Assembly: GCF_007679495.1 (NCBI RefSeq)
Contig: NZ_VEGP01000059.1
Coordinates: 1-37,145 of the forward strand
DNA from: Paenibacillus sp. 32O-W
GTDB lineage: Bacteria > Bacillota > Bacilli > Paenibacillales > NBRC-103111
Direction of reading: 5' to 3'
Length of the DNA stretch: 37,145 bases
Shown here in pieces: positions 21,804 to 30,073 of the stretch. Both the position numbers and the translations under genes were made by a program. Each line of letters opens with the position of its first letter. The first letter of the stretch is position 1. The notes beneath the pieces were generated by a model. That model worked only from the letters and a program-made list of their open reading frames with translations. It did no database searches and was not told the origin of the DNA.

Positions 21804-22042
21804 CATTTAAAGCGCGGCCAGAAAAAAGCAAGTCCCTGATCATCAAATTTTACTGCATATAGCGGTTAGACCTTTAAAAGGATTGTCATAGAAGATTTCG
21901 TGAGTCATTTCACGATGTTCTTCTTAGGGCTGCATCATAGGTTCCGGGCGAACGGCCCGGGGGCACAGGGAAGTCATTCATCGTTTCAGGCTCTTTCTCA
22001 AAAAAAAGAATAGGCGCTGTAGACAAAAGGAGAGGAAGAATA
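21804..22042 (+). other. Structured leader between the riboswitch terminator and btuF
   Basis: These 239 bases contain a long imperfect palindrome around 21890-21925 (AGAAGA / TCTTCT outer arms, CGTGA / TCACG inner arms) and CCGGGC-GAACG-GCCCGG (about 21944-21961). Neither hairpin has a U-tract. Their role is unknown. Confidence 0.45.
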
Positions 22043-23086
22043 ATGAGTCAAGGACGGACCGCAAAGCAGATGATGCGGACAATGACAGCTCTGCTTCTGA
22101 TGGCCATGCTGGCTGTCGGGCTGCTGGGCTGCGGAGACAAGCAGCAGGACCCGAAGGGCATGAGCGATCCGGCTAAAGTGCAGGACGAGAAGGGTAAGGA
22201 AAATCAGGCGGATGGTGATAAGAAGCCCGATTCGGGGGATAAGTCTGACGATGGGAAAGCGAAAGCCGGACAAACCGAATATCCGATGAAAGTTACGGAT
22301 GCTTCGGGGACGGAGCTGACATTCGATAAAGCTCCTGAACGGATTGCTTCTCTGGCCCCGAGCGAGACGGAAACCTTGTTTGCGATAGGAGCGGGAGATC
22401 AGGTTGTCGGCGTGGATCAATGGAGCAACTACCCCGAGGAAGCGGCGGCGAAGCCGAAGATCGGTTCTTTGGAGACTAACCTGGAGGCTCTTCTGGCCAC
22501 GGAACCGGACTTGGTGGTCGCTGCAAGCAGCAACAAAAAGGTCATTGATAAAATTCGCGAAATGAATGTTCCGGTCTATTTCTCCGCACCTAAAACTTTG
22601 GATGAAGTGATCGAAAAAATCGAGACGATGGGCCTCATCATGAACAAGCAGGAAGAGGCCAAGAAGGTGGCCGAGCAGATGAAGGCCGACCGGCAGAAAG
22701 TCGTAGACGCCGTCAAGGATGCACCGGCCAAGAAGGTCTACATGGAGTTCTCCCCGGGCTGGACCGTGGGGGAAGGGGAGTTTATGGATGAGCTGGTCAA
22801 GCTTGCCGGCGGAACGAATATAGCCGCAGGGGAGAAAGGCTGGTTCCCGATCGATCCGGAGAAGATCATTCAGGCTAATCCGGAAGTCATTCTGTATGCC
22901 GAAGGCGGAGGAATGGAATCGATTCTCGAAGAAATCAAGAAGCGTCCGGGCTGGGATCAAATCGATGCGGTCAAGAACGGAGCTCTATATCCGATTGATA
23001 AAGATATTATCAGCCGGGTAGGTCCGCGTTTGACGGAAGCGCTGCTTGAAGCGGCCAAGGCGATTCATCCGGATCTGGTGAAATAA
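22043..23086 (+). CDS. btuF: Vitamin B12 ABC transporter, substrate-binding lipoprotein
   Basis: The 347-residue product is exported and lipidated at Cys30 (LLGC). It has an Asp/Lys-rich linker to about residue 75, and then a class III periplasmic-binding fold (BtuF/FecB family) with PERIASLAPSETETLFAIGAGDQVVGVD and a long central helix. It would capture corrinoids for the permease encoded two bases downstream. AAAAGGAGAGG lies upstream of the ATG. The upstream cobalamin riboswitch strongly favours B12 over siderophores as ligand. Confidence 0.92.
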   Translation: MSQGRTAKQMMRTMTALLLMAMLAVGLLGCGDKQQDPKGMSDPAKVQDEKGKENQADGDKKPDSGDKSDDGKAKAGQTEYPMKVTDASGTELTFDKAPERIASLAPSETETLFAIGAGDQVVGVDQWSNYPEEAAAKPKIGSLETNLEALLATEPDLVVAASSNKKVIDKIREMNVPVYFSAPKTLDEVIEKIETMGLIMNKQEEAKKVAEQMKADRQKVVDAVKDAPAKKVYMEFSPGWTVGEGEFMDELVKLAGGTNIAAGEKGWFPIDPEKIIQANPEVILYAEGGGMESILEEIKKRPGWDQIDAVKNGALYPIDKDIISRVGPRLTEALLEAAKAIHPDLVK

Positions 23087-23087
23087 G

Positions 23088-24122
23088 ATGAAAGCGAAGC
23101 TGTTTGCTTATGGAGGAGGAGCCCTTATGCTCCTCCTGCTTTCCGTTACACTGAGCTTATCCTTCGGCTCGGCCCAAGTGCCGATAGGCGATGTGTGGAG
23201 GATTCTGTTCCATGCCATCCCGGGCATAGGAGATTCGATCCAGCCCGACTGGTCACCGTCCGATGAATCGATCATTCTGAAGGTCCGATTATCGAGAGTT
23301 GTGCTTGCCATCCTGGTAGGAGCATCGCTTGCCATAGCGGGGGCGGGCTTTCAAGCCGTACTGCGGAATCCGTTGGCTGATCCCTATACGCTTGGAGTCG
23401 CTTCAGGCGCCTCGGTGGGGGCGGCTTTCATCATTCTGTTCGGGCTGCAGACCTTTATCGGCCAATGGTCCATTCCGGTCGTTGCCTTTACTACCGGGAT
23501 GACGACCCTGTTCATCGTTTACAAGCTGGCCAGCACCCAGGGGAAATCGCAGCTGGAAACCCTTATTTTATCCGGGGTGGTCGTGCAGGCTTTTCTCGGG
23601 GCATTCGTATCCTTCATGGTTTCGCTGTCCGGAGAGGTCGTGAACGAAATCCTATACTGGTTAATGGGCAGCCTCTCGATGCGGAACTGGGATTATTCCC
23701 TGCTGCTGCTGCCTTATTTGGGAGTCGTTGTGGTCATTCTGATCGGCTTCAGCCGGTCGCTGAATCTGCTGGCCCTGGGCGAACGTCAGGCAGCACACCT
23801 GGGAGTGCACGTGGAAAGGACCAAGCTGATCGTGCTGGTAGTCTCCACCTTGGTAACGGCAGCGGCGGTATCCGTATCGGGAGTCATCGGCTTCGTCGGA
23901 CTGGTCGTGCCTCATCTGGTCCGTTTGATCGTAGGGCCCGATTACCGGATCATCATTCCCATCTCGACCATTGTCGGCGGTATTTATGTGCTGTGGGCCG
24001 ATACGATAGCTAGAATCGCCCTGAGTCCGAGGGAGATTCCGCTCGGTGTAGTAACCGCCATTATCGGGGCGCCATTCTTTGCTTATCTGCTGAACAAGCA
24101 TAAACATAAGAGCCGGGGGTGA
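23088..24122 (+). CDS. btuC: Vitamin B12 ABC transporter permease
   Basis: This 344-residue FecCD/BtuC-family permease spans the membrane about ten times. Conserved patterns are RLSRVVLAILVGASLAIAGAGFQAVLRNPLADP near the N-terminus and VIGFVGLVVPHLVRLIVGPDYR, the coupling-helix region. The ATG is two bases after the btuF stop, indicating translational coupling. It would form a dimer with BtuD ATPases and receive corrinoid from the lipoprotein. Confidence 0.92.
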   Translation: MKAKLFAYGGGALMLLLLSVTLSLSFGSAQVPIGDVWRILFHAIPGIGDSIQPDWSPSDESIILKVRLSRVVLAILVGASLAIAGAGFQAVLRNPLADPYTLGVASGASVGAAFIILFGLQTFIGQWSIPVVAFTTGMTTLFIVYKLASTQGKSQLETLILSGVVVQAFLGAFVSFMVSLSGEVVNEILYWLMGSLSMRNWDYSLLLLPYLGVVVVILIGFSRSLNLLALGERQAAHLGVHVERTKLIVLVVSTLVTAAAVSVSGVIGFVGLVVPHLVRLIVGPDYRIIIPISTIVGGIYVLWADTIARIALSPREIPLGVVTAIIGAPFFAYLLNKHKHKSRG

Positions 24123-24127
24123 ATCCG

Positions 24128-24919
24128 ATGATTGAAGTGAACGGTGTGAATAAAGCATATGGGAAAAAACAGGTGCTGCAGGATATCGGATTTCACGTTG
24201 CCCAGGGGGAGTTCTTCGGCATCATCGGGCCGAACGGCAGCGGCAAATCCACTCTGCTTAAGCTGATTTCCGCTCTGGAGCCGGCGGATACGGGAGCCAT
24301 CAAGCTGGACGGCCGCGATGCGCGTAGCTACTCACGCAAGGAGCTGGCCCGCTGGATGGCCGTACTGCAGCAGGACGCTCTACCACCCATCGGCTTTAAG
24401 GTGCGAGAAGTGATCGAAATGGGGCGGTATCCTTTTCAAAACTGGCTCGGCGATGAGAAAGACGACAGCGGGGCGGTCATCGCTAAAATTATGGAACGGC
24501 TGAACCTGAATGCTCTTGCCGAGAGGTCGCTGGAGCTGTTAAGCGGAGGAGAACGGCAGCGGGTTGCCTTGGGCAAAACGATGGCGCAGCAGCCACGGCT
24601 GCTGCTGCTGGACGAGCCTACCACCTTCCTTGATATCGGCTATCAGGTGCAGATGATGGATTATGTAAAAAGATGGCAGACCGAGGAACGACTGACGGTG
24701 GTCGCTGTTCTTCATGATTTGAACCTCGCCGCCCAATATTGCGACCGGATGCTGGTTCTGCATGAAGGCCGAATGGTCCGCATCGGGGCCCCTCATGAAA
24801 TGATGACGGGCGAGCTCATCCATGAAGTTTATGGAACGATGCCTACGGTCATAAGTCATCCCCGGAGCGGCATCCCGCAAATTTTGCTCAACCCGCACAA
24901 TCCCGCGGAGGAGTATTGA
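24128..24919 (+). CDS. btuD: Vitamin B12 ABC transporter ATPase
   Basis: The product (about 263 residues) energises corrinoid import. It has Walker A GPNGSGKST, the signature LSGGERQRV, Walker B LLLLDEPT and the switch histidine in VAVLHDLNLAA. ATG 24128 is preferred because GGGGGTGA lies five bases upstream. The GTG at 24119 overlaps the btuC stop and would add three residues. The gene completes a btuFCD operon under riboswitch control. Confidence 0.92.
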   Translation: MIEVNGVNKAYGKKQVLQDIGFHVAQGEFFGIIGPNGSGKSTLLKLISALEPADTGAIKLDGRDARSYSRKELARWMAVLQQDALPPIGFKVREVIEMGRYPFQNWLGDEKDDSGAVIAKIMERLNLNALAERSLELLSGGERQRVALGKTMAQQPRLLLLDEPTTFLDIGYQVQMMDYVKRWQTEERLTVVAVLHDLNLAAQYCDRMLVLHEGRMVRIGAPHEMMTGELIHEVYGTMPTVISHPRSGIPQILLNPHNPAEEY

Positions 24920-24956
24920 TTATTAATCCAAATGGAACAGGGAGCGTATTCCAAGG

Positions 24957-24985
24957 TGGAGCAAACCTGGTGCACCCTGTATAAT
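24957..24985 (+). promoter_or_regulatory. Possible internal promoter before cobT
   Basis: A perfect TATAAT (24980-24985) has only a poor -35 (TGGAGC, 24957-24962) at 17 bases. No terminator is visible in the 237-base gap between btuD and cobT, so the downstream cob genes may be read from the riboswitch promoter, from here, or both. Confidence 0.3.
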
Positions 24986-25156
24986 ACAAACCATAATGCA
25001 AAAGTATGGATGGGATATAAGGAAGCCAGGCAACGAGCCGAGCTTTATAGAAATCCCGGACCTCCGGGAGAATAGCGTTTCGGTTGTCCGATATCAAACT
25101 TGGCGATTGGACACGAAGGGTTCATTCAATCACCGCATGGATAGGGGAGGAAAAGC

Positions 25157-26224
25157 ATGGACATCATCCGACAATACATAGAACAAATCCGACCGTTGGA
25201 CGAGCAGGCGATGGAGGCTGCACAGCGAAGATTGGATTCGCTGACCAAGCCGCCGGGGAGCCTCGGCAAGCTGGAAGCCGTTGCCAGGCAGGTAGCTGGA
25301 ATGACGGGCAGCTACGAGACCGGCAAGGCTGGCGAAGGAATTCTCGGCAAGAAGGCGGTGATCGTCATGGCCGGGGATCACGGAGTATGTGAAGAAGGGA
25401 TCAGCGCGTTCCCGCAGGAAGTGACGCCCCAGATGGTGCAGAACTTCCTGAACGGCGGCGCAGCGGTCAATGTGCTGGCGAGACATGCCGGGGCGGAAGT
25501 GATCTGCGTCGATATGGGCGTCTGCGCCGATATGGACCATCCGGGCCTGGTCAACCGCAAGATTCGCAAGGGAACGAGCAATATGGCGAAAGGTCCGGCC
25601 ATGTCGAAGCAGGAGGCGACGCAGGCGGTGCAGGCAGGCTTCGAGCTGGTAGGCGGGCTGGCCGATCAAGGCTTCCGTTTGTTCGCAACGGGGGAGATGG
25701 GGATCGGCAATACGACGGCCAGCTCGGCGCTGCTGTCGGTGCTCGCCGGAATCGGCCCCGATCAGGCGGCCGGCCGCGGCACCGGCATCGATGACGCCAC
25801 TTGGCAGCACAAGCAGGATGTCATCCGCCGGGCGATCGAAGCGAATCGGCCCGATCCGCACGATCCGCTGGATGTGCTGGCCAAGCTGGGCGGCTTCGAG
25901 ATTGCCGGCCTGGTCGGCGTCATCCTGGGGGCCGCCGCGCGCCGCTGCCCGATCGTGATCGACGGCTTCATCTCTTCCGCCGCCGCCCTGGTCGCTGCGC
26001 GGATAGCTCCATTATCCGTCGGGTATATGCTCGCGTCTCATCTGTCGCGGGAGCAGGGGCACGGCAAGCTGCTGGAAGCGATCGGCCTCGCGCCGATGAT
26101 TCATATGGATATGAGGCTCGGGGAAGGGACAGGCGCGGTGCTCTGTTTCCACCTGGTAGAGGCCGCAATGAAAATCATCAATGAGATGGCGACCTTCGAA
26201 AGTGCGGGAGTATCCAAGGGCTGA
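25157..26224 (+). CDS. cobT: Nicotinate-nucleotide--dimethylbenzimidazole phosphoribosyltransferase
   Basis: CobT makes alpha-ribazole phosphate from dimethylbenzimidazole and nicotinate mononucleotide for the lower cobalamin loop. The 355-residue length is typical. The N-terminus LDSLTKPPGSLGKLE, the VMAGDHGVCEEGISAFPQEVT segment and the C-terminal MRLGEGTGA (catalytic Glu323) are family hallmarks. GGGGAGG lies upstream of the ATG. It begins the nucleotide-loop assembly block that continues with cobU, cbiB, cobS and cobD. Confidence 0.95.
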   Translation: MDIIRQYIEQIRPLDEQAMEAAQRRLDSLTKPPGSLGKLEAVARQVAGMTGSYETGKAGEGILGKKAVIVMAGDHGVCEEGISAFPQEVTPQMVQNFLNGGAAVNVLARHAGAEVICVDMGVCADMDHPGLVNRKIRKGTSNMAKGPAMSKQEATQAVQAGFELVGGLADQGFRLFATGEMGIGNTTASSALLSVLAGIGPDQAAGRGTGIDDATWQHKQDVIRRAIEANRPDPHDPLDVLAKLGGFEIAGLVGVILGAAARRCPIVIDGFISSAAALVAARIAPLSVGYMLASHLSREQGHGKLLEAIGLAPMIHMDMRLGEGTGAVLCFHLVEAAMKIINEMATFESAGVSKG

Positions 26225-26264
26225 CCGCAAGCTGCGGCTAAAGGGTCGAATGCTGGCGGCGGAA

Positions 26265-26318
26265 TGTCACGATTAACGGAGTCGACATTACAGGCTTGGT
26301 GGATATGTCACGACTAAC
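26265..26318. repeat. Two direct copies of TGTCACGAYTAAC between cobT and cobU
   Basis: The 13-base motif occurs at 26265-26277 (Y=T) and 26306-26318 (Y=C), 41 bases apart (about four helical turns). It could be a paired binding site or a chance duplication. A CCGCA-AGC-TGCGG hairpin lies just upstream, at the cobT stop. Confidence 0.4.
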
Positions 26319-26367
26319 CATTATTAATGGCATGGACGCAAGAATACGGTGGAGCGGAGGGACGGGA

Positions 26368-27114
26368 ATGATCGTGTTGATAACGGGAGGAGCCCGCAGC
26401 GGCAAGAGTAAATTTGCGGAGCAGTATGCCGCCCGGCTGGGGACAAACGGCATCTACGTGGCGACCGCGCAAATTTACGATGATGAAATGGCGGACCGCG
26501 TTCGCCGGCATCGCAGCCGGCGGGATGAGGCAGGGTTTTCGTGGGTGACGCTGGAGGAGCCGTACCATTTGGCCGATATGCTGGCGAAAGACCTTGCGCG
26601 GGAACAGGCATGGACAGCCTCGAACTCCTCGGAGGGAAGGCAGGCCGATGGCGTTGTCCATGAAGATGCGCCCTTACGAGGGCGGGGGGGCCAGCCGGCT
26701 CCTTCCGGAGATGCGATAACGTTACACCGCACCCAGCCGGAAGGGAGCCCGTATGGGATTCCTGCCTCCGCTGGAAATTGTTCCGGTTCCCGGACGCAAG
26801 TCGTCTTGATAGACTGCTTGACCCTGTGGCTGTCCAACTGGCTCCTCCGCTTCGAAGGAGAACCGGATGCCGCTGAACGGGTCGAGCGGAAGATCGACGA
26901 GCTGGCGGAGGCATTGAACGGTTATCCGGGAACCGTGCTGCTCGTATCGAACGAGGTCGGAAGCGGCATCGTTCCCGAATATCCGTTGGGAAGACTGTAC
27001 CGTGACTTGGCCGGCAGGATGAATCAAAGGATCGCTTCCGTCAGCCGGCAGGTCTTCCTGGTGACGGCAGGAATTGCCGTCGAATTGAAAAGCATCGCTT
27101 TCCGCTTGGATTAG
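26368..27114 (+). CDS. cobU: Adenosylcobinamide kinase / guanylyltransferase with an internal insertion
   Basis: CobU phosphorylates adenosylcobinamide and transfers GMP to it before loop assembly. The P-loop GGARSGKS (7-14), ATAQIYDDEM, the RRHR segment with the probable guanylylated His48, and VLIDCLTLWLSN are visible. Family members are about 180-200 residues, but this one has 248. About 64 residues rich in Ser, Gly, Pro and Arg (roughly 81-144) interrupt the protein between DLAREQ and VVLIDC. The frame is intact across the insertion. The start is ATG 26368, after GGAGGGACGGG; a frame open from 26296 lacks a comparable site. The insert could be a surface loop, or it could impair folding. 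Confidence 0.88.
   Translation: MIVLITGGARSGKSKFAEQYAARLGTNGIYVATAQIYDDEMADRVRRHRSRRDEAGFSWVTLEEPYHLADMLAKDLAREQAWTASNSSEGRQADGVVHEDAPLRGRGGQPAPSGDAITLHRTQPEGSPYGIPASAGNCSGSRTQVVLIDCLTLWLSNWLLRFEGEPDAAERVERKIDELAEALNGYPGTVLLVSNEVGSGIVPEYPLGRLYRDLAGRMNQRIASVSRQVFLVTAGIAVELKSIAFRLD
26697..26749. repeat. Inverted repeat inside the cobU insertion
   Basis: GGCTCCTTCCGG (26697-26708) and CCGGAAGGGAGCC (26737-26749) are complementary except for one extra base, around a 28-base loop. A second hairpin, CGCCCT-TACG-AGGGCG, lies at 26669-26684. Both fall within the 192-base stretch absent from typical cobU genes. This suggests a palindromic repeat element that inserted in frame. Confidence 0.6.
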
Positions 27115-27154
27115 CGTTGGGCTTAAGGTGGGATGAGCTCTGCTGTTATTTAGC

Positions 27155-28132
27155 TTGCAGGAAATATTGTGGATGCTGGCTGCGGCCATACTGCTGGACC
27201 GTTGGATCGGAGATCCCCGATGGCCCACTCACCCGGTCATTTGGATAGGCCGGTTGATCAAGCGGCTCGAGGCCGTCCTGCATCGGGAAGGGGCTTCGCC
27301 TTCACTCCCGGCCGCGGCGCTTCGCTTCCGGGGCGCCGTGCTGGCGGCGACAACGGTCACTGCATCTTTTGCCGTGCTGTGGGGGATCGTGGCGGCGGCT
27401 TCCGCCATTCATCCTTGGCTGGGCTACGCGGTCAATACATGGTTCATTTCGACCACGATTGCAATTAAAGGGCTTAAAGATGCCGCTCTGCTCGTCTATA
27501 AGCCGTTGTCTTCCGGAAATCTCGGGGAGGCGCGTACCTACGTCGGTTATATCGTAGGAAGGGATACGGACCATCTCGATGAGCGGGAAATCGCGAGAGC
27601 CGCGGTTGAGACGGTTGCCGAGAATACAGTGGATGCGGTCGTATCTCCGCTGTTCTTCGCTTTGCTCGGAGGAGCGCCGTTGGCCATGGCCTATCGGGCA
27701 GCCAATACGCTGGATTCGATGGTTGGCTATAAGAATGAGCGCTACCTTCATTTCGGCTGGTTCTCTGCCCGTCTGGACGATGTGCTTAATTGGTTTCCCG
27801 CCCGTGTGACCGGCTTGCTGCTCGTTATAGCTGCTTGGGTCACCCGCGGCATGTCGGCTCGTCGGGCATGGATGAGCATTATCCGCTTTGCCCGGCTTCA
27901 TCCGAGCCCGAACAGCGGCATTCCGGAGGCGGCTGCGGCAGGAGCGATGGGAGTCCGGCTCGGCGGCCGCAACCGGTACGGCAGCGTAATCAGCGAGCGG
28001 GCGGGGATGGGCTGGCCGATACAGCCTTTGAACCGGGAGCACATTATGGGGACGGTCCTGCTGTTATACCGGACGGCGGATTTAATCTTGGGGGGAGTGG
28101 TGTGTCTGTGGATAGCGGTAATCATCGGCTAG
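27155..28132 (+). CDS. cbiB: Adenosylcobinamide-phosphate synthase
   Basis: CbiB (CobD in aerobic nomenclature) is the membrane protein that attaches aminopropanol phosphate to adenosylcobyric acid. The 325-residue product has about five hydrophobic segments and the family patterns DPRWPTHPVIWIG near the N-terminus, GRDTDHLDEREIARAAVETVAENTVD in the middle and the PNSGIPEAAAAGAMGV stretch. The start is not certain: TTG 27155 is used, but CTG 27143 and ATG 27173 are alternatives, with AGGTGGGATGA lying further upstream at about 27126. Its last bases overlap cobS by 25, indicating translational coupling. Confidence 0.9.
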   Translation: MQEILWMLAAAILLDRWIGDPRWPTHPVIWIGRLIKRLEAVLHREGASPSLPAAALRFRGAVLAATTVTASFAVLWGIVAAASAIHPWLGYAVNTWFISTTIAIKGLKDAALLVYKPLSSGNLGEARTYVGYIVGRDTDHLDEREIARAAVETVAENTVDAVVSPLFFALLGGAPLAMAYRAANTLDSMVGYKNERYLHFGWFSARLDDVLNWFPARVTGLLLVIAAWVTRGMSARRAWMSIIRFARLHPSPNSGIPEAAAAGAMGVRLGGRNRYGSVISERAGMGWPIQPLNREHIMGTVLLLYRTADLILGGVVCLWIAVIIG

Positions 28133-28923
28133 TCGCGATTCTGCATAGCTGTGCGGCTGCTTTTCAACTGCTGACCCGGTTTCCTTGCCCGGTTGCAGTT
28201 CGCTATACCGGGGAGGTATTCCGGAGAAGCGTTCTATTCTACCCCGTAGCGGGCTTGGCCATCGGCCTCGTTCTCGCTGCTGCCGGCACATTGGCTCACG
28301 CTTGGCTGCCCGCATTTCCGGCATCCGCCGTGCTGCTGGCACTTTGGGTATTCTTGACGGGGGCGCTTCATCTGGACGGATGGATGGATACCGCCGACGG
28401 TATTCTAAGCCATCGGCCCCGGGAGCAAATGCTGGAAATTATGAAAGACAGCCGGGTCGGAGCTATGGGAGTAATAGCCGGCGTTCTTTATCTTCTGCTC
28501 AAGCTGTCCTTCCTGTATACTCTGTTGGACATGCACTGGACATGGGGGGCCGCCTTCATCATCTGCATACCGATCTGGAGCCGCGCCTTTATGGTCGCGG
28601 CCATTGTCGGCTGGCCTTATGCGCGCAGAGACAGCGGGATGGGTTCCGTATATCGTGAGGTCGGGAGCAAGCATGTCTGGTTCGTCGCCCTGCTGGCGCT
28701 TCTTCTTACAGGCGCGGTGTTTCTGCTGTTCGGCTGGGGTTGGCCTCGTATACTGGGCGGCACCGCTTTGCTGCTTGCCGTTACCGGAGTGACGGGCTGG
28801 GCCTCAGCCTCCTACCTGAACTCGAAGCTCGGCGGGTTAACCGGCGATACTTACGGTGCCGTCAACGAAGGCTGTGAGCTTTTTCAGCTTGCCGCCGTCG
28901 TCCTTATGCTGGGAACGTTATAA
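28108..28923 (+). CDS. cobS: Cobalamin synthase (adenosylcobinamide-GDP ribazoletransferase)
   Basis: CobS joins adenosylcobinamide-GDP with alpha-ribazole (phosphate) in the membrane to form adenosylcobalamin or its 5'-phosphate. The product (about 271 residues) has several membrane segments. Its conserved acidic motif GALHLDGWMDTADG near residues 80-95 is metal-binding in this family. GTG 28108 is chosen because GGGGGGAG ends about eight bases upstream; GTG 28102 is possible. The frame is open far upstream, but that part overlaps cbiB and is not coding. It works directly after CobU and CobT. Confidence 0.9.
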   Translation: MDSGNHRLVAILHSCAAAFQLLTRFPCPVAVRYTGEVFRRSVLFYPVAGLAIGLVLAAAGTLAHAWLPAFPASAVLLALWVFLTGALHLDGWMDTADGILSHRPREQMLEIMKDSRVGAMGVIAGVLYLLLKLSFLYTLLDMHWTWGAAFIICIPIWSRAFMVAAIVGWPYARRDSGMGSVYREVGSKHVWFVALLALLLTGAVFLLFGWGWPRILGGTALLLAVTGVTGWASASYLNSKLGGLTGDTYGAVNEGCELFQLAAVVLMLGTL

Positions 28924-28952
28924 ATGATCTTGGAATGCAAGGAGACTGAAGA

Positions 28953-30047
28953 ATGATGCTTGAAAAATACGGTCATGGCGGAGATCTACTGACCGCGCAA
29001 CAATCTTTCGGCTTGCCGGGCGATCAATTTATTGATTTCAGCTCGAACATGAATCCGTTCGGTCCGCCGGCGGCCGTTGAGCGGCTCGTTGCCGAGTACG
29101 CGAAGGAGTTGATCCGGTATCCCGATCCGGGAGTAAGGAAGCTTCGAGCCAAGCTGGCTTCCGTCTATCGGATACCGGAAGAGAGCATCCTCGTCGGCAA
29201 CGGCGCCGCGGAATGCATCGATTTGGCCGTGCGGGTGCTTAGGCCGCAGATGACCGGATTGGCCCGGCCCTGCTTCTCGGAATACGAGGAGGCCATAGAG
29301 AAAACAGGGGGGAGGGTATATGACCTGCCTCTTGATCCGGAGAATGGCTTCGAGCTGCGGAAGCAGGATTTGCTGAATGCTGTTGATTGCTGCGACACGC
29401 TGTTTCTCGGTCATCCGAACAACCCGACCGGACGATTGTTAAGCAAAGAGACGCTTGCCATTCTCTCCGATTGCGGACGGAACGTTATATTGGACGAGGC
29501 GTTCGTGGACTTTGTCCCCGCAGAGGAAGAGGTCAGCCTGATTGCCCGGGCGCCGGAGGCCGAGTCGCTCATCGTTATCCGTTCGATGACGAAGTTTTAT
29601 GCCGTTCCGGGGATACGGCTTGGCTTTGCCGTCGCACATCCCCGGATCGTTGAGGCGATGAGCCGTTTGCAAATTCCGTGGTCGGTCAACTCCCTGGCTC
29701 AACGGATCGGGGAGGCCGTTCTGGACGACCTGGAGTATGCGGCCGGGACCAAGGCTTGGCTGCAGGACGAACGGGCGTGGCTGTCGTCCGAGCTGACGAG
29801 GCTCGGCATGACTGTTTATTCGAGTGATACCAATTTTGTGCTGTTCTCCATTCCGGATCGGTTCGGCCAGAACGTCAAGCAATTGCAGGCAAGTATGGGG
29901 GCGCAAGGAATATTGATCCGCGATGCCTCCCTGTTTCCCGGGTTGAACGAGAAATACTGCCGGATTGCTGTCCGGTTAAGGGAAGATAACGAAGCGTTGA
30001 TTGCCGGACTGAATAACGCATTAAACGGTCATTCCCGGAACAGGTAG
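28953..30047 (+). CDS. cobD: Threonine-phosphate decarboxylase
   Basis: CobD is a PLP enzyme that decarboxylates L-threonine O-3-phosphate to (R)-1-amino-2-propanol phosphate, the linker used by CbiB. The 364-residue product resembles histidinol-phosphate aminotransferase. It shows HGGDLLTAQ near the start, DFSSNMNPFGPP, GHPNNPTGRLLS and the Schiff-base lysine Lys214 in SMTKFYAVPGIRLGF. The HGG and SSNxNPFG patterns plus the cobalamin context distinguish it from HisC. GCAAGGAG lies upstream of the ATG at 28953; ATG 28956 is also possible. Confidence 0.92.
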   Translation: MMLEKYGHGGDLLTAQQSFGLPGDQFIDFSSNMNPFGPPAAVERLVAEYAKELIRYPDPGVRKLRAKLASVYRIPEESILVGNGAAECIDLAVRVLRPQMTGLARPCFSEYEEAIEKTGGRVYDLPLDPENGFELRKQDLLNAVDCCDTLFLGHPNNPTGRLLSKETLAILSDCGRNVILDEAFVDFVPAEEEVSLIARAPEAESLIVIRSMTKFYAVPGIRLGFAVAHPRIVEAMSRLQIPWSVNSLAQRIGEAVLDDLEYAAGTKAWLQDERAWLSSELTRLGMTVYSSDTNFVLFSIPDRFGQNVKQLQASMGAQGILIRDASLFPGLNEKYCRIAVRLREDNEALIAGLNNALNGHSRNR

Positions 30048-30073
30048 TTTAAGGAAGGAAAGGGGTTGGTTGG

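Noticed and set aside
27790-28107. Upstream extension of the cobS frame
   Set aside because: It overlaps cbiB entirely and lacks family similarity; the CobS homology begins just after GTG 28108.
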